Source of the DNA: Planctomycetota bacterium | GTDB lineage: Bacteria; Planctomycetota; Brocadiia; JAJRTI01 | Length of the DNA stretch: 18,754 nt | Assembly (NCBI GenBank): GCA_024278415.1 | Contig: JAJRTI010000364.1 | Coordinates: forward strand, 1-18,754 | Reading direction: 5' to 3' | In this document: in pieces, positions 1 to 8,624 of the stretch | How positions within the stretch are numbered: position 1 is the stretch's first letter | How the letters are laid out: each line of letters opens with the position of its first letter | Position numbers and translations under genes: made by a program | Notes under the pieces: model-generated | Seen by the model: the letters and a program-made list of their open reading frames with translations, nothing else | Databases searched by the model: none | Told to the model about the DNA's origin: nothing

Positions 1-2
1 AG

Positions 3-371
3 CGATTCCTCATCGACAACACCTATCTCCTCGGACGGGCCTACGTGGCGCTTCTGGGCACGGCTCGCCGGCCAAACGCTTCCGTCACGGCCGCCGGCGG
101 CGAAGCCATCACGATCACCCTCTTGGCCGAACTGGCCCGCGCTTGCCAGAGCATCAACGCCCAGCTCATCATCATCAGCGTGCCCGGGCTGCCGTTCGAC
201 TTCAAGACGGCGCTCGCTCTGTTGGGCGTGCCTTACCTCCCGCTCGACTCGGCCTTCGCCGCAACCGATGCACCCACGAGCTTCCCCCACGACGACCACT
301 GGAATGCGAAGGGCCACGAGGTGGCCGCGGCCGCGATCGAGCAGTTCCTTGCTGAGCAGGGCGTGTTCTGA
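3..371 (+). CDS. SGNH/GDSL hydrolase-like protein, C-terminal fragment (5' end outside window)
   Basis: The frame is open from the left edge to the TGA at 369-371, so only the last ~122 residues are seen; a GTG at 45 is in frame but is probably internal. The fragment has an alternating strand/helix pattern with a hydrophobic strand (QLIIISVPG) and, near the end, HDDHWNAKGH. This matches the C-terminal D-x-H-W-N-x-x-G-H block of SGNH hydrolases and AlgJ/AlgX-like O-acetyl transferases or esterases, where Asp and His complete the Ser-His-Asp triad. The Ser block lies outside the window, so activity cannot be judged. Such proteins often acetylate or deacetylate exopolysaccharide; that role is inference here. 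The gene converges on kdsA with only 15 bp between the stop codons, and no terminator hairpin is apparent. Confidence 0.6.
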   Translation, partial: RFLIDNTYLLGRAYVALLGTARRPNASVTAAGGEAITITLLAELARACQSINAQLIIISVPGLPFDFKTALALLGVPYLPLDSAFAATDAPTSFPHDDHWNAKGHEVAAAAIEQFLAEQGVF

Positions 372-386
372 GCCGGGCCGGGCAGA

Positions 387-1175
387 TCACGCGGGCCGAA
401 TTGCGTCGCGCACGCGCAGCGCCTTCTCCATGATGCTCCGCAGAGCCTTCGGCGAGATCTGTGTGGCAGCGTCGCACCGGGCCTCCGGGGGCGTCGGATG
501 CACTTCCATGAACAGGCCGTCGCACCCGGCCGCGACCGCGGCGAGTGCGAGGCATTCGACGAACTCCCTGTCCCCGCCCGAGGTCGCGCCGAGCCCGCTC
601 GGCCGCTGCGTGCTGTGCGTCGCGTCGAAGATCACCGGGCAGCCAAGCTGCTTCATGACGGGTATGGCGCGCATATCGGCAACCAAGTTATTGTACCCGA
701 AAGTCGCGCCGCGCTCCGTGAGCCAGACGCGGTCGTTGCCCGTGGAGCGCACCTTCTCGACCGCGTTCCCCATGTTTTGCGGCGCGACCATCTGCCCCTT
801 CTTCACGTTCACGATCTTGCCCGTGCGGCCCGCGGCCACGAGCAGGTCCGTCTGCCGGCACAGGAACGCCGGGATCTGGATCACGTCCACCACTTCAGCC
901 GCGGCCCCGGCCTGGCCCGCCTCGTGCACGTCGGTCACCACCGGCGCGCCGAACTCGCCACGCACCTTCTCCAGAATGCGCAACCCCTCGTCCATGCCCA
1001 AGCCGCGGAAGGAGCCCACGGACGAGCGGTTGGCCTTGTCGTAGGACGCTTTGAAGTAGTAGCGCACGCCCCACGCATCGGCCATCGGTTTGACCGCCGC
1101 GGCCACGTCCATGCACAACGCATCGGATTCGATCACACAGGGGCCGGCGATGAGGATGAAGTCGGTGGTGGACAT
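387..1175 (-). CDS. kdsA: 3-deoxy-8-phosphooctulonate synthase (Kdo-8-phosphate synthase), metal-dependent type
   Basis: KdsA condenses phosphoenolpyruvate with arabinose 5-phosphate to give Kdo-8-phosphate, the cytoplasmic precursor of the Kdo sugars of LPS. The 262-residue TIM-barrel protein carries the family blocks IAGPCVIES (9-17), KASYDKANRSS (42-52), TDVHE (81-85), IQIPAFLCRQTDLL (99-112), VNVKKGQ (122-128), LTERGATFGYNNLV (152-165) and FDATHS (183-188). Cys13, His187, Glu224 and Asp235 line up with the metal ligands of the Aquifex-type enzyme (Cys11, His185, Glu222, Asp233). E. coli-type enzymes have Asn at the Cys position, so this is predicted to be metal-dependent. The length is normal. 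It is the last gene of the minus-strand block. Its ATG has no clear Shine-Dalgarno and sits 7 nt after a heptamer repeat, suggesting translation coupled to the upstream gene. Confidence 0.96.
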   Translation of the reverse strand: MSTTDFILIAGPCVIESDALCMDVAAAVKPMADAWGVRYYFKASYDKANRSSVGSFRGLGMDEGLRILEKVRGEFGAPVVTDVHEAGQAGAAAEVVDVIQIPAFLCRQTDLLVAAGRTGKIVNVKKGQMVAPQNMGNAVEKVRSTGNDRVWLTERGATFGYNNLVADMRAIPVMKQLGCPVIFDATHSTQRPSGLGATSGGDREFVECLALAAVAAGCDGLFMEVHPTPPEARCDAATQISPKALRSIMEKALRVRDAIRPA

Positions 1176-1182
1176 GGCGGAG

Positions 1183-1210
1183 ATGGTTGATGGTTAATGG
1201 TTGATGGTTG
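1183..1210. repeat. Tandem heptanucleotide repeat (4 x ATGGTTR)
   Basis: Four abutting 7-bp units read ATGGTTG, ATGGTTA, ATGGTTG, ATGGTTG on the plus strand. Read on the minus strand, the array encodes the last residues (PTINH) and TAA stop of the radical SAM gene and then fills most of the gap to kdsA, ending 7 nt before the kdsA ATG. It is low-complexity DNA, not a CRISPR, because the units abut without spacers. Confidence 0.85.
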
Positions 1211-3077
1211 GTTTCGCGGCCAGGCCCGGCCATGGGCATTGGGTGCGCGCGGATGGCGAGAGGCCGCGGCACGCGCCGCAGGCATGGCAGCGATCGGCCC
1301 GGCAGTCATGCGTGCGCACAGCGCAGAATGCGCGCTCGCGCTCGCGGAGCAGGAACGCTCGGTCCACGCCGGCGCTCAGATGGTCCCAGGGCAGCACCTC
1401 GCTGAGCCCGCGCTTGCGGTGAGCGTAGAACGCCGGATCGAGCTCCTCGGCCTCGAACGCGGCAAGCCAACGCGCCAGGTTGAAGTGGTCGTCCCACTGA
1501 TCGAAGCGGCAACCGCTGCGCCACGCGCGCTCGATGACCGCGGCCAGGCGCCGGTCGCCGCGGGCGAAGACGCCTTCGAGGAAGCTGCGCTCCACGGTGT
1601 GGAACTTGAGTTTGACGCTTCGGTAGCGCACGCGCTCCCGCAGGCGCGCTTGGATTTCTCGGATGCGCTCTAAGGACGCCATGGGCTCCCACTGGAACGG
1701 CGTGTGCGCCTTGGGCACGAACGGCGACAGGGCCACGTTCACCTGCCCGCGGCCTCCAAAGGGTTTGCGCGCGTCGGCCACGCGCGCCGCGATGTCGAGG
1801 ATGCCGTCCACGTCGTCGTCGGTCTCGGTAGGCAGGCCGATCATGAAGTAGAGCTTCACGAGCCGCCAGCCCTGCTGGAACGCGGCCACGACGCCGGCGA
1901 ACAGGTCCGCCTCGTCGATGTTCTTGTTGATGACCGCGCGGAGGCGATTGGTCGCGGCTTCGGGCGCCACTGTGAGGGAGCACTTGCGCACGTTCTTGAG
2001 CAGCGTCGGCAGCGTGGCCAACTGGTCGCTCACGCGCAGCGAGGGCAGCGCGACGTTCACGCGCTGCGCTTCGAGCGCGTCTTGAATCTTCGCGATGAGC
2101 CCGCCCAGGTCTTCGTAGTCGCTGCTCGACAGCGACTGTAGCGCCACCTCGTCGTGGCCGGTGTGCGCGTAGGTCTGCGTCGCGATGTCGAGCACTCGGG
2201 CCGGAGTGCGCGGGCGCACCGGGCGCTTGGTCATGCCGGCCTGGCAGAAGCGGCAGCCCTGCGCGCACCCGCGCAGGATCTCCACGCCGATGCGGTCGTG
2301 GATCGTCTCCACGTTGGGCACGAGGGGCGCAATGGGGTAGCACGCCGCGTCCAAGTCCTCCACGAGCGCAGCCCTCACCGGCACGCGCGCCGCGGGCGAC
2401 GTCGGCTCGATCGCGGCAATCACGCCATCGGCTTGGTAGGACACCTCGTAGAGCGATGGCACATACACGAACGGCAGCGCCCTTGCGATCTCATCGAGGA
2501 GGTCCGCCCGGGCCGCGCCACGCTCTTTCAAGCCAGCCACTGCATCGGCAAACTGAACAATCGCGTCTTCTCCATCGCCCAGAATAAACGCATCGAAGAA
2601 CGCCGCGACGGGCTCGGGGCACAACGCGGACGGGCCGCCGCCAAGCACCAGGGGGTCGCGTTCGCCGCGGTTTGCGGCGCGCAGCGGAATGCCCGCCAGG
2701 TCCAACATCTCCAGGACATTGCTGAAGCACAGCTCCGTCTGGAGCGAGATGCCGAACACGTCGAACTCCCGCACGGGCCGGAAGCTCTCCAGCGCGTAGA
2801 GCGGCACACCAACCTGGCGCATGAGGTCGGCCATGTCCGGCCAGGGCGTGTACGTGCGCTCCGCGAGGAGGTCGTCCCGTTGGTTGATGATCGCGTAGAG
2901 GATCTGAAGCCCCACGTGCGACATGCCGATCTCATACGCGTCGGGGAAGGCGAGCGCGAAGGAAAGCCGCACCTGGCCGGGATCCTTGCGCACGGCGCCC
3001 ATTTCGCCACCCACGTAGCGCCCAGGCATCTGCACGTACGGCAGCAGGCGGGATACGATTGTGTCGTGTAGAGGCAA
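1194..3077 (-). CDS. B12-binding-type radical SAM protein (TIGR03960-like)
   Basis: This 627-residue protein resembles the uncharacterised TIGR03960 radical SAM family. The N-terminus has the family start (LLPYVQMPGRYVGGE, about 11-25; FPDAYEIGMSHVGLQIL, 44-60), followed by a Rossmann-like B12-binding-type region. The radical SAM core carries C271-x3-C275-x2-C278, which should hold a 4Fe-4S cluster and cleave S-adenosylmethionine. A Cys-rich tail (HDCRADRCHACGAC) may bind a second metal. The substrate is unknown. In many bacteria this gene stands beside a DUF2344 (TIGR03936) partner; none is seen here. The start chosen is a TTG at 3075-3077 with GAGAG upstream, which keeps the conserved N-terminus; no better ATG exists before residue 17. 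The stop codon and last residues lie in a heptamer repeat. It follows rodA in the block. Confidence 0.85.
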   Translation of the reverse strand: MPLHDTIVSRLLPYVQMPGRYVGGEMGAVRKDPGQVRLSFALAFPDAYEIGMSHVGLQILYAIINQRDDLLAERTYTPWPDMADLMRQVGVPLYALESFRPVREFDVFGISLQTELCFSNVLEMLDLAGIPLRAANRGERDPLVLGGGPSALCPEPVAAFFDAFILGDGEDAIVQFADAVAGLKERGAARADLLDEIARALPFVYVPSLYEVSYQADGVIAAIEPTSPAARVPVRAALVEDLDAACYPIAPLVPNVETIHDRIGVEILRGCAQGCRFCQAGMTKRPVRPRTPARVLDIATQTYAHTGHDEVALQSLSSSDYEDLGGLIAKIQDALEAQRVNVALPSLRVSDQLATLPTLLKNVRKCSLTVAPEAATNRLRAVINKNIDEADLFAGVVAAFQQGWRLVKLYFMIGLPTETDDDVDGILDIAARVADARKPFGGRGQVNVALSPFVPKAHTPFQWEPMASLERIREIQARLRERVRYRSVKLKFHTVERSFLEGVFARGDRRLAAVIERAWRSGCRFDQWDDHFNLARWLAAFEAEELDPAFYAHRKRGLSEVLPWDHLSAGVDRAFLLRERERAFCAVRTHDCRADRCHACGACRGLSPSARTQCPWPGLAAKPTINH

Positions 3078-3118
3078 TGGGGTCTCTCAATACTGTTCGA
3101 CACGCCAGAAGGGCGTGG

Positions 3119-3171
3119 AGCGGTTGCCGGCTGTGGGTTTTCGGTTTCGCGACCGACAACCGACAACCGCT
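3119..3171. repeat. Imperfect inverted repeat with internal heptamer direct repeats
   Basis: The gap between rodA and the radical SAM gene contains a 12-bp inverted repeat with one mismatch (3119-3130 against 3160-3171, AGCGGTTG outermost). A smaller TCGGT/ACCGA stem sits inside it, and ACCGACA is repeated in tandem at 3152-3165 with a partial third unit. It could fold as a hairpin in the mRNA, but there is no T-run, so it is not a convincing terminator. Confidence 0.6.
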
Positions 3172-3175
3172 CTGC

Positions 3176-4312
3176 TTACCGGAAGCCTTCCACCGTAAGC
3201 ACGCGTTCGCGTCGCATGGCGACGTTGGCGACGATGGCCATCTCGATGAGTGAACATAGGAGGGACGAGCCGCCATAGCTGGCGAACGGCAGGGTGATGC
3301 CCGTCACGGGAGCCAGGCCAATCGTCATGCCGATGTTCACCAGTATCTGTGTTGCGAACAGAGCGACAATCCCCACGACGACGTAGCGCCCGGCCGGGTC
3401 TCGCGTGCGCATGGCGATGCTGAAACAGATGTGAAGCAGCATGTAGTAAAGCAGCAACGTGAACGAGGCGCCTATGAAGCCCCATTCCTCCGCGATAACG
3501 GGAAAGATGAAATCGGTGTGGCGCTCGGGCAGCCGGCCAAGCAAGTTCTGCATGCCTTGTCGCCAGCCCGAGCCGGTGAGGCCGCCGGAGCCGACGGCGA
3601 TCAGCGACTGGATGATGTGGTAGCCCGATCCCGACGGGTCCGCCTGGGGCCGAATGAACGCCATGAGCCGGTTGCGCTGGTACGGCTTCAGCATGGGCCA
3701 CGCGCCCAACGCGCCGGCGAGCATGACGCCGATCATGAGCGCCAGATGCCGCTTGGGAGTGCCGGCCGCGTACAGCACCGCGAGCAGGATCGGCACGAAG
3801 ATGCAGGTCATGCCTAGGTCCGGCTGCTTGATGATCAGCGCCATGGGCAGGAGTGCGAGCCCAATCGGCCGCCACAGCCCAGACCACCGCTTGTGCCCGT
3901 CGCGATAGTCGACGATGCACTTGCTGAGCGCCAGGATGAACGCGAGCTTCATGAACTCCGAGGGCTGGAGCCGATAGGAGCCCAGCTCGAGCCACCGCTT
4001 GGAGCCACTAATGGCTCGGCCAAATACCAGCACGCCCGCCAAGAGCACCGCCACACTCCCATAGAACGCGTAGCCCCATCGTACGAGCGTCGAGTAGTGC
4101 AGCCAGAGCACGATGGCAAACGCGACTGAGCCAATGAAGAGGTGAATCCCCTGCTTGATGGCAAAGCGCTGGCTCCCGGCGCTATACACGAACAGCATGC
4201 CCAAAATGATGAGCGCGCTCGCCACGCAGATCAGCACCCAATCGAAATGGCGCAAGTGCTCGCGCAGGCGGCGGACGTTGATGTGGTCGGTGATGATGGC
4301 CGGGACGGGCAT
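3176..4312 (-). CDS. rodA: RodA, SEDS-family peptidoglycan glycosyltransferase
   Basis: RodA polymerises lipid II into glycan strands in the inner membrane together with PBP2 during rod elongation. The 378-residue protein is very hydrophobic with about ten predicted membrane segments, as usual for SEDS proteins. Recognisable blocks are VYSAGSQ (42-48), GSKRWLELG...LQPSEFMKLA (103-124), the KQPDLGM motif (162-168), and SGSGYHIIQSLIAVGSGG (227-244). LPERHTDFIFPVIAEEWG (261-278) contains Asp267, which aligns with the essential Asp of characterised RodA proteins. The ATG at 4310-4312 gives the normal N-terminus. It lies 21 bp downstream of the PBP2 stop codon, and a GTTCTCA-type heptamer repeat lies in that gap. 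Its partner PBP2 precedes it directly, the classical mrdA-rodA arrangement. Confidence 0.96.
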   Translation of the reverse strand: MPVPAIITDHINVRRLREHLRHFDWVLICVASALIILGMLFVYSAGSQRFAIKQGIHLFIGSVAFAIVLWLHYSTLVRWGYAFYGSVAVLLAGVLVFGRAISGSKRWLELGSYRLQPSEFMKLAFILALSKCIVDYRDGHKRWSGLWRPIGLALLPMALIIKQPDLGMTCIFVPILLAVLYAAGTPKRHLALMIGVMLAGALGAWPMLKPYQRNRLMAFIRPQADPSGSGYHIIQSLIAVGSGGLTGSGWRQGMQNLLGRLPERHTDFIFPVIAEEWGFIGASFTLLLYYMLLHICFSIAMRTRDPAGRYVVVGIVALFATQILVNIGMTIGLAPVTGITLPFASYGGSSLLCSLIEMAIVANVAMRRERVLTVEGFR

Positions 4313-4333
4313 GGGCGGTGTTCTCAGTTCTCG

Positions 4334-6196
4334 CTACTCTGCGGCGGCAACGGGATTCTGGGAGGCTCCACGGGGCGCCGCGGCGACCTTGTGCGAAGCG
4401 ATGAGAGCCAGCATCTTCGCGGCGACCGGTCCGGCCACTTCCCCGCCGTGGCCGGACACCTTCTCGCAGACCACGGCGAACGCATACTTCGGGTCGTCGT
4501 ACGGCGCATACCCGGCGAGCCACGCGTGGTTGACGTCGGGCTTGCTGGTCTGCGCCGTCCCGGTCTTGCAGGCGGCTTTGAAGCGTTCCAACCCCTGGCC
4601 TCTGGCCGTGCCGCGGCGGGGCACGTCGATCATGGCCGACGCGATGATCTGCGCGGTGCGCTCGGACACGACCCGGCGAGGCGCGCCTGTGGGGCAATCC
4701 AGCACCACCTTCCCGTCTTGCGAGACAATGCGCCGGGTCAAGTAGGGCTGCACCTGTACGCCTCGGTTCGCAATCGTGGCCACCATGGCGGCCACTTGCA
4801 GGGGCGTCACCACAAACGCGCCCTGGCCGCAAGCGTGGTTCATGCGGTCCGCGCGGCTGCGCAACGTCGGGAGCGGCTTGGAAATCTCAGCGGCCACGTC
4901 CTTGGCGACACACGCGCCAAACCCGAAGCGCCTGGCGGTTTCGGCCATCTCCTGCGGGGTTAGCCCGCCGCCGGCGCGCAGCCCCCCAGCCACCCGGTAG
5001 AAGTAGACGTTGCACGACTGCACGAGCGCCTCGTGCAAGTCCAGAGCCCCATGGCCATACTTCGCCCAGCAGCCCAGTGTCACGGCGCCGACGCGCACGT
5101 ACCCGGGACAGTAGAACCGGTCGCTGGGCTTGAGCTTGTGATGTTCCAGCCCCGCGCTGGCCGTCACGATCTTGTAGACCGAGCCGGGGGGCAAGAGCCC
5201 CCGCAGCGCGCGGTCGATTAGCGGAGCGTTCTCTTTGTCCTTGGCCAACTCGTCGTAGTGCTCGCGGAAGGTGTTGAGGTCGTAGCGCGGATAAGATGCG
5301 AGCGCGAGGATCTGGCCGGTCTTGGGTTCGAGCACGACCACCGCGCCGGCTTGCTTGCCCAGCGCGGCCTCCGCAGCCCGCTGCACGCGCGTGTCCAACG
5401 TGATGTACACGTCGTCGCCGGCCACCGGCGGCTTCTCCAGAATCACGTCCACCTTGCGCCGGTTGCGCGCGGCCCACGCGATAATGCGCTCCCCCCGCTG
5501 GCCTCGCAAGCGCCGATTGTAGGCGCGCTCCAGCCCGGCGCGGCCGATGAAGTCGCTCGGCCGGTAGCTCTTCTCCGGGCGGCCATCGTATTCCCGCCGA
5601 TACGCCTCGGCCTCACGCGCGGTCACCCGCTGCATGTAGCCGATCACATGCGCGGCCAGGTCGCCTTGGGGGTATTGCCGCTTGCTCTTGACCTCAACCG
5701 CGATGTGGCCCGCGTACCGCTCCTCATGAAGCCGAAACCGCGCGGTCGCCTCCAAGCCGATGTCGTTAGCGATGGGATGCGCAATGGTCTCCTCGTAGAT
5801 CCGCTCTTTCTTGCGGAATGGCCGGCCCCGCGCGCGGGCCAAGTGCTTACGCAGGGCCTCTACGCGATCCACCACGCGTTTAGCCGCCGCGTCGATCTCG
5901 GCCATGTCCAGGTGCGTCACCTCACGCGCGTACTCGCGCCACGGCCCCGGCTTCTTGAGGCGCTTGTAGCGCACGACCAGGTCGAAGCAGGGCTTGTCCA
6001 AGGCTAGCGGGACGCCGTGGCGATCGCGAATGGTGCCGCGAAAGGCCGCGATCTCCTCCGTGCGGATGGCGTACCGCTCGGACTGGCCTCGGTATTGATC
6101 GCACCGCCAGAGTTGAAGCCACGCCAGCCGTCCCCACAGCGTCAGGAACCCTGCGAGTATGAGCAGCAGCATAAATCTGACGCGTCGGGCGAACAT
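4334..6196 (-). CDS. mrdA: Penicillin-binding protein 2 (class B transpeptidase of the elongasome)
   Basis: PBP2 cross-links peptidoglycan during lateral wall growth and activates RodA. A short cytoplasmic tail and one membrane segment (about residues 7-22) are followed by the PBP dimerisation region and a transpeptidase domain. The catalytic motifs are all present: Ser-Val-Tyr-Lys in PPGSVYK (Ser at about 339), Ser-Cys-Asn (about 394-396) and Lys-Thr-Gly-Thr (about 544-547). ACGQGAFVVTPLQVAAM is the usual class B block before the KTGT motif. An in-frame TTG at 6218-6220 would add eight residues; the ATG at 6194-6196 is preferred because it begins MFARRVRF directly before the membrane helix and has GGAAAG upstream. 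The length (about 620) is normal. Five of the six core elongasome genes lie in order on this strand. Confidence 0.95.
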   Translation of the reverse strand: MFARRVRFMLLLILAGFLTLWGRLAWLQLWRCDQYRGQSERYAIRTEEIAAFRGTIRDRHGVPLALDKPCFDLVVRYKRLKKPGPWREYAREVTHLDMAEIDAAAKRVVDRVEALRKHLARARGRPFRKKERIYEETIAHPIANDIGLEATARFRLHEERYAGHIAVEVKSKRQYPQGDLAAHVIGYMQRVTAREAEAYRREYDGRPEKSYRPSDFIGRAGLERAYNRRLRGQRGERIIAWAARNRRKVDVILEKPPVAGDDVYITLDTRVQRAAEAALGKQAGAVVVLEPKTGQILALASYPRYDLNTFREHYDELAKDKENAPLIDRALRGLLPPGSVYKIVTASAGLEHHKLKPSDRFYCPGYVRVGAVTLGCWAKYGHGALDLHEALVQSCNVYFYRVAGGLRAGGGLTPQEMAETARRFGFGACVAKDVAAEISKPLPTLRSRADRMNHACGQGAFVVTPLQVAAMVATIANRGVQVQPYLTRRIVSQDGKVVLDCPTGAPRRVVSERTAQIIASAMIDVPRRGTARGQGLERFKAACKTGTAQTSKPDVNHAWLAGYAPYDDPKYAFAVVCEKVSGHGGEVAGPVAAKMLALIASHKVAAAPRGASQNPVAAAE

Positions 6197-6264
6197 GGAG
6201 GAACGTCTTTCCAAAAGCAAGGCTGCGCCGGCCCAAAGGGCCTCAGCGCTCCGTCATGAGCCAA

Positions 6265-6768
6265 CTACGCCAGTGCGGCCTCCGCCCGCCGCCCCGCGAT
6301 CCACAGGCTCACGTCGAAGAGGGCAAACACGACCGGGCAGACGAGCGTGGTGTACGCCATGGCCAATGCCATGGTACTCCCGGCGGCGCGCAGACTCAAG
6401 CTCGGATGTGCGGCCCAGGCGATGCCCACGTCGATGCTGCCCACCACGACGCACGCGAGCGCGCAGAGCACCATGCGCGTGAGCATGTGCGCCCTAAAGA
6501 TCTCGGTCCGAATCAGGCACACGCCCAACGCGAGGAGCATGTAGACCAGCGATTGCAGCCCCAGTGGATTCTGGCTGTACAGGTCGTGCATCAGCCCCAC
6601 AAACCACGCGCCGGCAAACACGTCGGCGCGCCGGGCGTAGAGCGCCACGTACAGGCATAGCAACAGGAGCATGTCCGGGGCCACGCGTTCCACCGACACG
6701 TGTTGCACCGCGGACGACTGCACCAGCGCCAACACCACTCCCCAGAAGATAATGAGTGGCCATCGCAT
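6265..6768 (-). CDS. mreD: Rod shape-determining protein MreD
   Basis: MreD is an integral membrane partner of MreC and PBP2 in the elongasome. This 167-residue protein is almost wholly hydrophobic, with about five predicted membrane helices, the typical size and topology. A conserved-type segment, GLMHDLYSQNPLGLQSLVYMLLALGV, resembles the family's G-x-x-x-D-x-x-x-x-x-P-x-G pattern. Sequence similarity is weak by nature for MreD, so position supports the call: it lies 11 bp after mreC and just before mrdA. The ATG at 6766-6768 gives a normal short N-terminus (MRWPLIIFWG). Confidence 0.92.
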   Translation of the reverse strand: MRWPLIIFWGVVLALVQSSAVQHVSVERVAPDMLLLLCLYVALYARRADVFAGAWFVGLMHDLYSQNPLGLQSLVYMLLALGVCLIRTEIFRAHMLTRMVLCALACVVVGSIDVGIAWAAHPSLSLRAAGSTMALAMAYTTLVCPVVFALFDVSLWIAGRRAEAALA

Positions 6769-6779
6769 GCCGTGTCGGC

Positions 6780-7568
6780 TCAGCCTCGACGAAGCTTGGG
6801 TTGCGTGATGATGAGAACGCTTTCGAGTTTGTGCAGATTGGCGATGGGCCGCACACGCACTTGCTTGAACAGGGCCCCCGGTTTGTTCCTGGCGGACACG
6901 ATCTTGCCGACGACGATGCCTCTGGGGAACACGCCGCCAATGCCGGACGTGAGCACGAGATCTCCGGTTTTGAGTTGGGAAAGCCGGTCTGCGTACTGGA
7001 ACGCGAGGCGCGCGTCGTCGGCCAGCGTGCCTTCGAGAATGCCTTGGTCGCGCGTGCGCGTGACGACGACAGGCACGACCGATGCGGGGTCGTCGATGAG
7101 CCGCACCGTGCTGCTCTTGGCGCTTAGCGCGACGACACGGCCCACGAGCGCGGCCTCCAGTACGACGGCGCAGTCCACCGACACGCCGTCGTCCTCGCCC
7201 GCGTCCACAATGAGCGTCCGGCGCAGGGCTGAGGTATCGCGGCCGATGATGTCGGCCGGCACGAGGCCCACGTCGAGCTTGGGGAAGCGGCTACGGAACG
7301 CGCGGAGCGACCGCAACTGGCTGGAGAGCTTCCAGACCTGCTCTTGCTGCAAGGCCAGCCTGTTTTCGAGCGTGCGGATACGCGCGAGCAGTGCGGGATC
7401 GCCCGTGCGCGGGCGGGGTGCGGCCATGAAGCGCTGCACGGGGCGCAGGAGCGAGGCGATTCCCATGCGCAGCCGCTCGACCTGTTCGCTCCGGGTCATG
7501 AGCAGCGCCCCACTCAGAAGAATGAGACCCGGCAGCAGCCACCAGCGACCCGTGTCAGATTTCAGCAT
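6780..7568 (-). CDS. mreC: Rod shape-determining protein MreC
   Basis: MreC is a bitopic membrane protein that links cytoplasmic MreB to periplasmic wall synthases. The 262-residue protein has an N-terminal membrane helix (about 9-24), a coiled coil (about 56-90) and the two beta-barrel lobes typical of the family, with blocks such as DAGEDDGVSVDCAVV, GRVVALSAKSSTVRLIDDP and LVLTSGIGGVFPRGIVVGKI. The reading frame extends upstream to a TTG at 7610. The ATG at 7566-7568 is preferred because it starts just before the membrane helix and overlaps the mreB stop by 14 nt, which suggests translational coupling. The last residues are basic (KLRRG). Confidence 0.95.
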   Translation of the reverse strand: MLKSDTGRWWLLPGLILLSGALLMTRSEQVERLRMGIASLLRPVQRFMAAPRPRTGDPALLARIRTLENRLALQQEQVWKLSSQLRSLRAFRSRFPKLDVGLVPADIIGRDTSALRRTLIVDAGEDDGVSVDCAVVLEAALVGRVVALSAKSSTVRLIDDPASVVPVVVTRTRDQGILEGTLADDARLAFQYADRLSQLKTGDLVLTSGIGGVFPRGIVVGKIVSARNKPGALFKQVRVRPIANLHKLESVLIITQPKLRRG

Positions 7569-8610
7569 CTCCGGATTCAAACACCTTCTTGTACCGGTCG
7601 AGGTCTTCAAGCAAGACGCCTGTGCCCCGCGCCACCGCGGTGAGGGGCTCTTCGCAAATCGTGACCGGCAGTCCCGTGTCTTCGTCGATCACGCGGTCCA
7701 GCCCGCGCAACATCGCTCCGCCGCCGGCCAGCACCAGCCCGCGCTCGACCAAATCGGCTGACAACTCGGGCGGCGTATCGCCGAGCGTGTCGCGCACGGC
7801 CGCCACAATACGCGCAATGGGCGGCTGGAGCGCCTCGCGGATCTCCTCCGATGTCACCACCGTCGTGCGAGGCAAGGCGGCCGCTTGGTCGCGGCCGCGC
7901 ACCTCCATGGACAGCTCCTCATCCAACTCAGCCGCAGAGCCGATCTGGATTTTGATGCGCTCCGCGGTGCGCAGGCCAATCTCGAGGCTGTAGTTCTTCA
8001 GGATGTACTCGGCGATGGCCTGGTCGAACTCGTCGCCGGCCACTTTGATGCTCCGATGGTTGACGACGCCGCCGAGCGACAGCACGGCCACCTCGCTTGT
8101 GCCCGCGCCGATGTCGACGACCATGTTGGCCACGGGTTCGCCAATGGGCAGCCCTGCGCCAATGGCCGCGGCCTTGGGCTCAGAGATCAGGAGCACCTTG
8201 CGCGCGCCCGCGCGCTCGGCCGAGGTGACCACCGCCCGGCTTTCCACGGTCGTGATGCCCGAAGGCACGGCGATGACCACGCGCGGCTTGATGCCCCAGC
8301 GCCGGTTGTGCGCCTTGTGGATGAAATAGCGCAGCATCGCTTCGGTGACTTCGAAGTCGGCAATCACCCCGTCCTTGAGCGGCCTGATGGCCTCGATGTT
8401 TCCCGGCGTCTTCTCCAGCATCTCGACGGCCTGCTTCCCCACGGCCTGCCCATCGAGCCACACGATGCTCGTGTCCCGCTCGACGGCCACCACGGAGGGC
8501 TCAGAGAGGATAATGCCCTGTCCCGGCACGCAGACCAGCGTGTTGGCCGTGCCCAGGTCAATGCCCAAATCCACGGATGCCAGACCTAGGACGAAATCGA
8601 TCGGGTTCAT
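7555..8610 (-). CDS. mreB: Rod shape-determining protein MreB (actin homologue)
   Basis: MreB is an ATP-binding actin-fold protein that forms membrane-bound filaments and orients the elongasome. The chosen product has 351 residues, close to the usual ~345. Signature blocks are GIDLGTANT (16-24, phosphate 1), PSGIT (116-120), SEPKAAAIGAG (143-153, with Glu144 at the catalytic position), DIGAGTSE (166-173, phosphate 2) and LAGGGAMLRGLD near the C-terminus. The frame runs open to 8805, but that would prepend 65 Pro/Arg-rich residues that are a shadow of the neighbouring gene's basic tail; the ATG at 8608-8610 has GGAG about 8 nt upstream. It is the third gene from the operon promoter. The N-terminal stretch MNPIDFVLGLA may serve as the membrane-targeting end. 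Confidence 0.97.
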   Translation of the reverse strand: MNPIDFVLGLASVDLGIDLGTANTLVCVPGQGIILSEPSVVAVERDTSIVWLDGQAVGKQAVEMLEKTPGNIEAIRPLKDGVIADFEVTEAMLRYFIHKAHNRRWGIKPRVVIAVPSGITTVESRAVVTSAERAGARKVLLISEPKAAAIGAGLPIGEPVANMVVDIGAGTSEVAVLSLGGVVNHRSIKVAGDEFDQAIAEYILKNYSLEIGLRTAERIKIQIGSAAELDEELSMEVRGRDQAAALPRTTVVTSEEIREALQPPIARIVAAVRDTLGDTPPELSADLVERGLVLAGGGAMLRGLDRVIDEDTGLPVTICEEPLTAVARGTGVLLEDLDRYKKVFESGDAEI

Positions 8611-8624
8611 GCGAACTCCACAAT

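Noticed and set aside
1183..1210. CRISPR-like array
   Set aside because: Units of 7 bp abut directly without spacers and there are no cas genes.
4142..4963. A 273-codon plus-strand frame opposite rodA and mrdA
   Set aside because: It is antisense to the two well-supported genes and has shadow-like composition.
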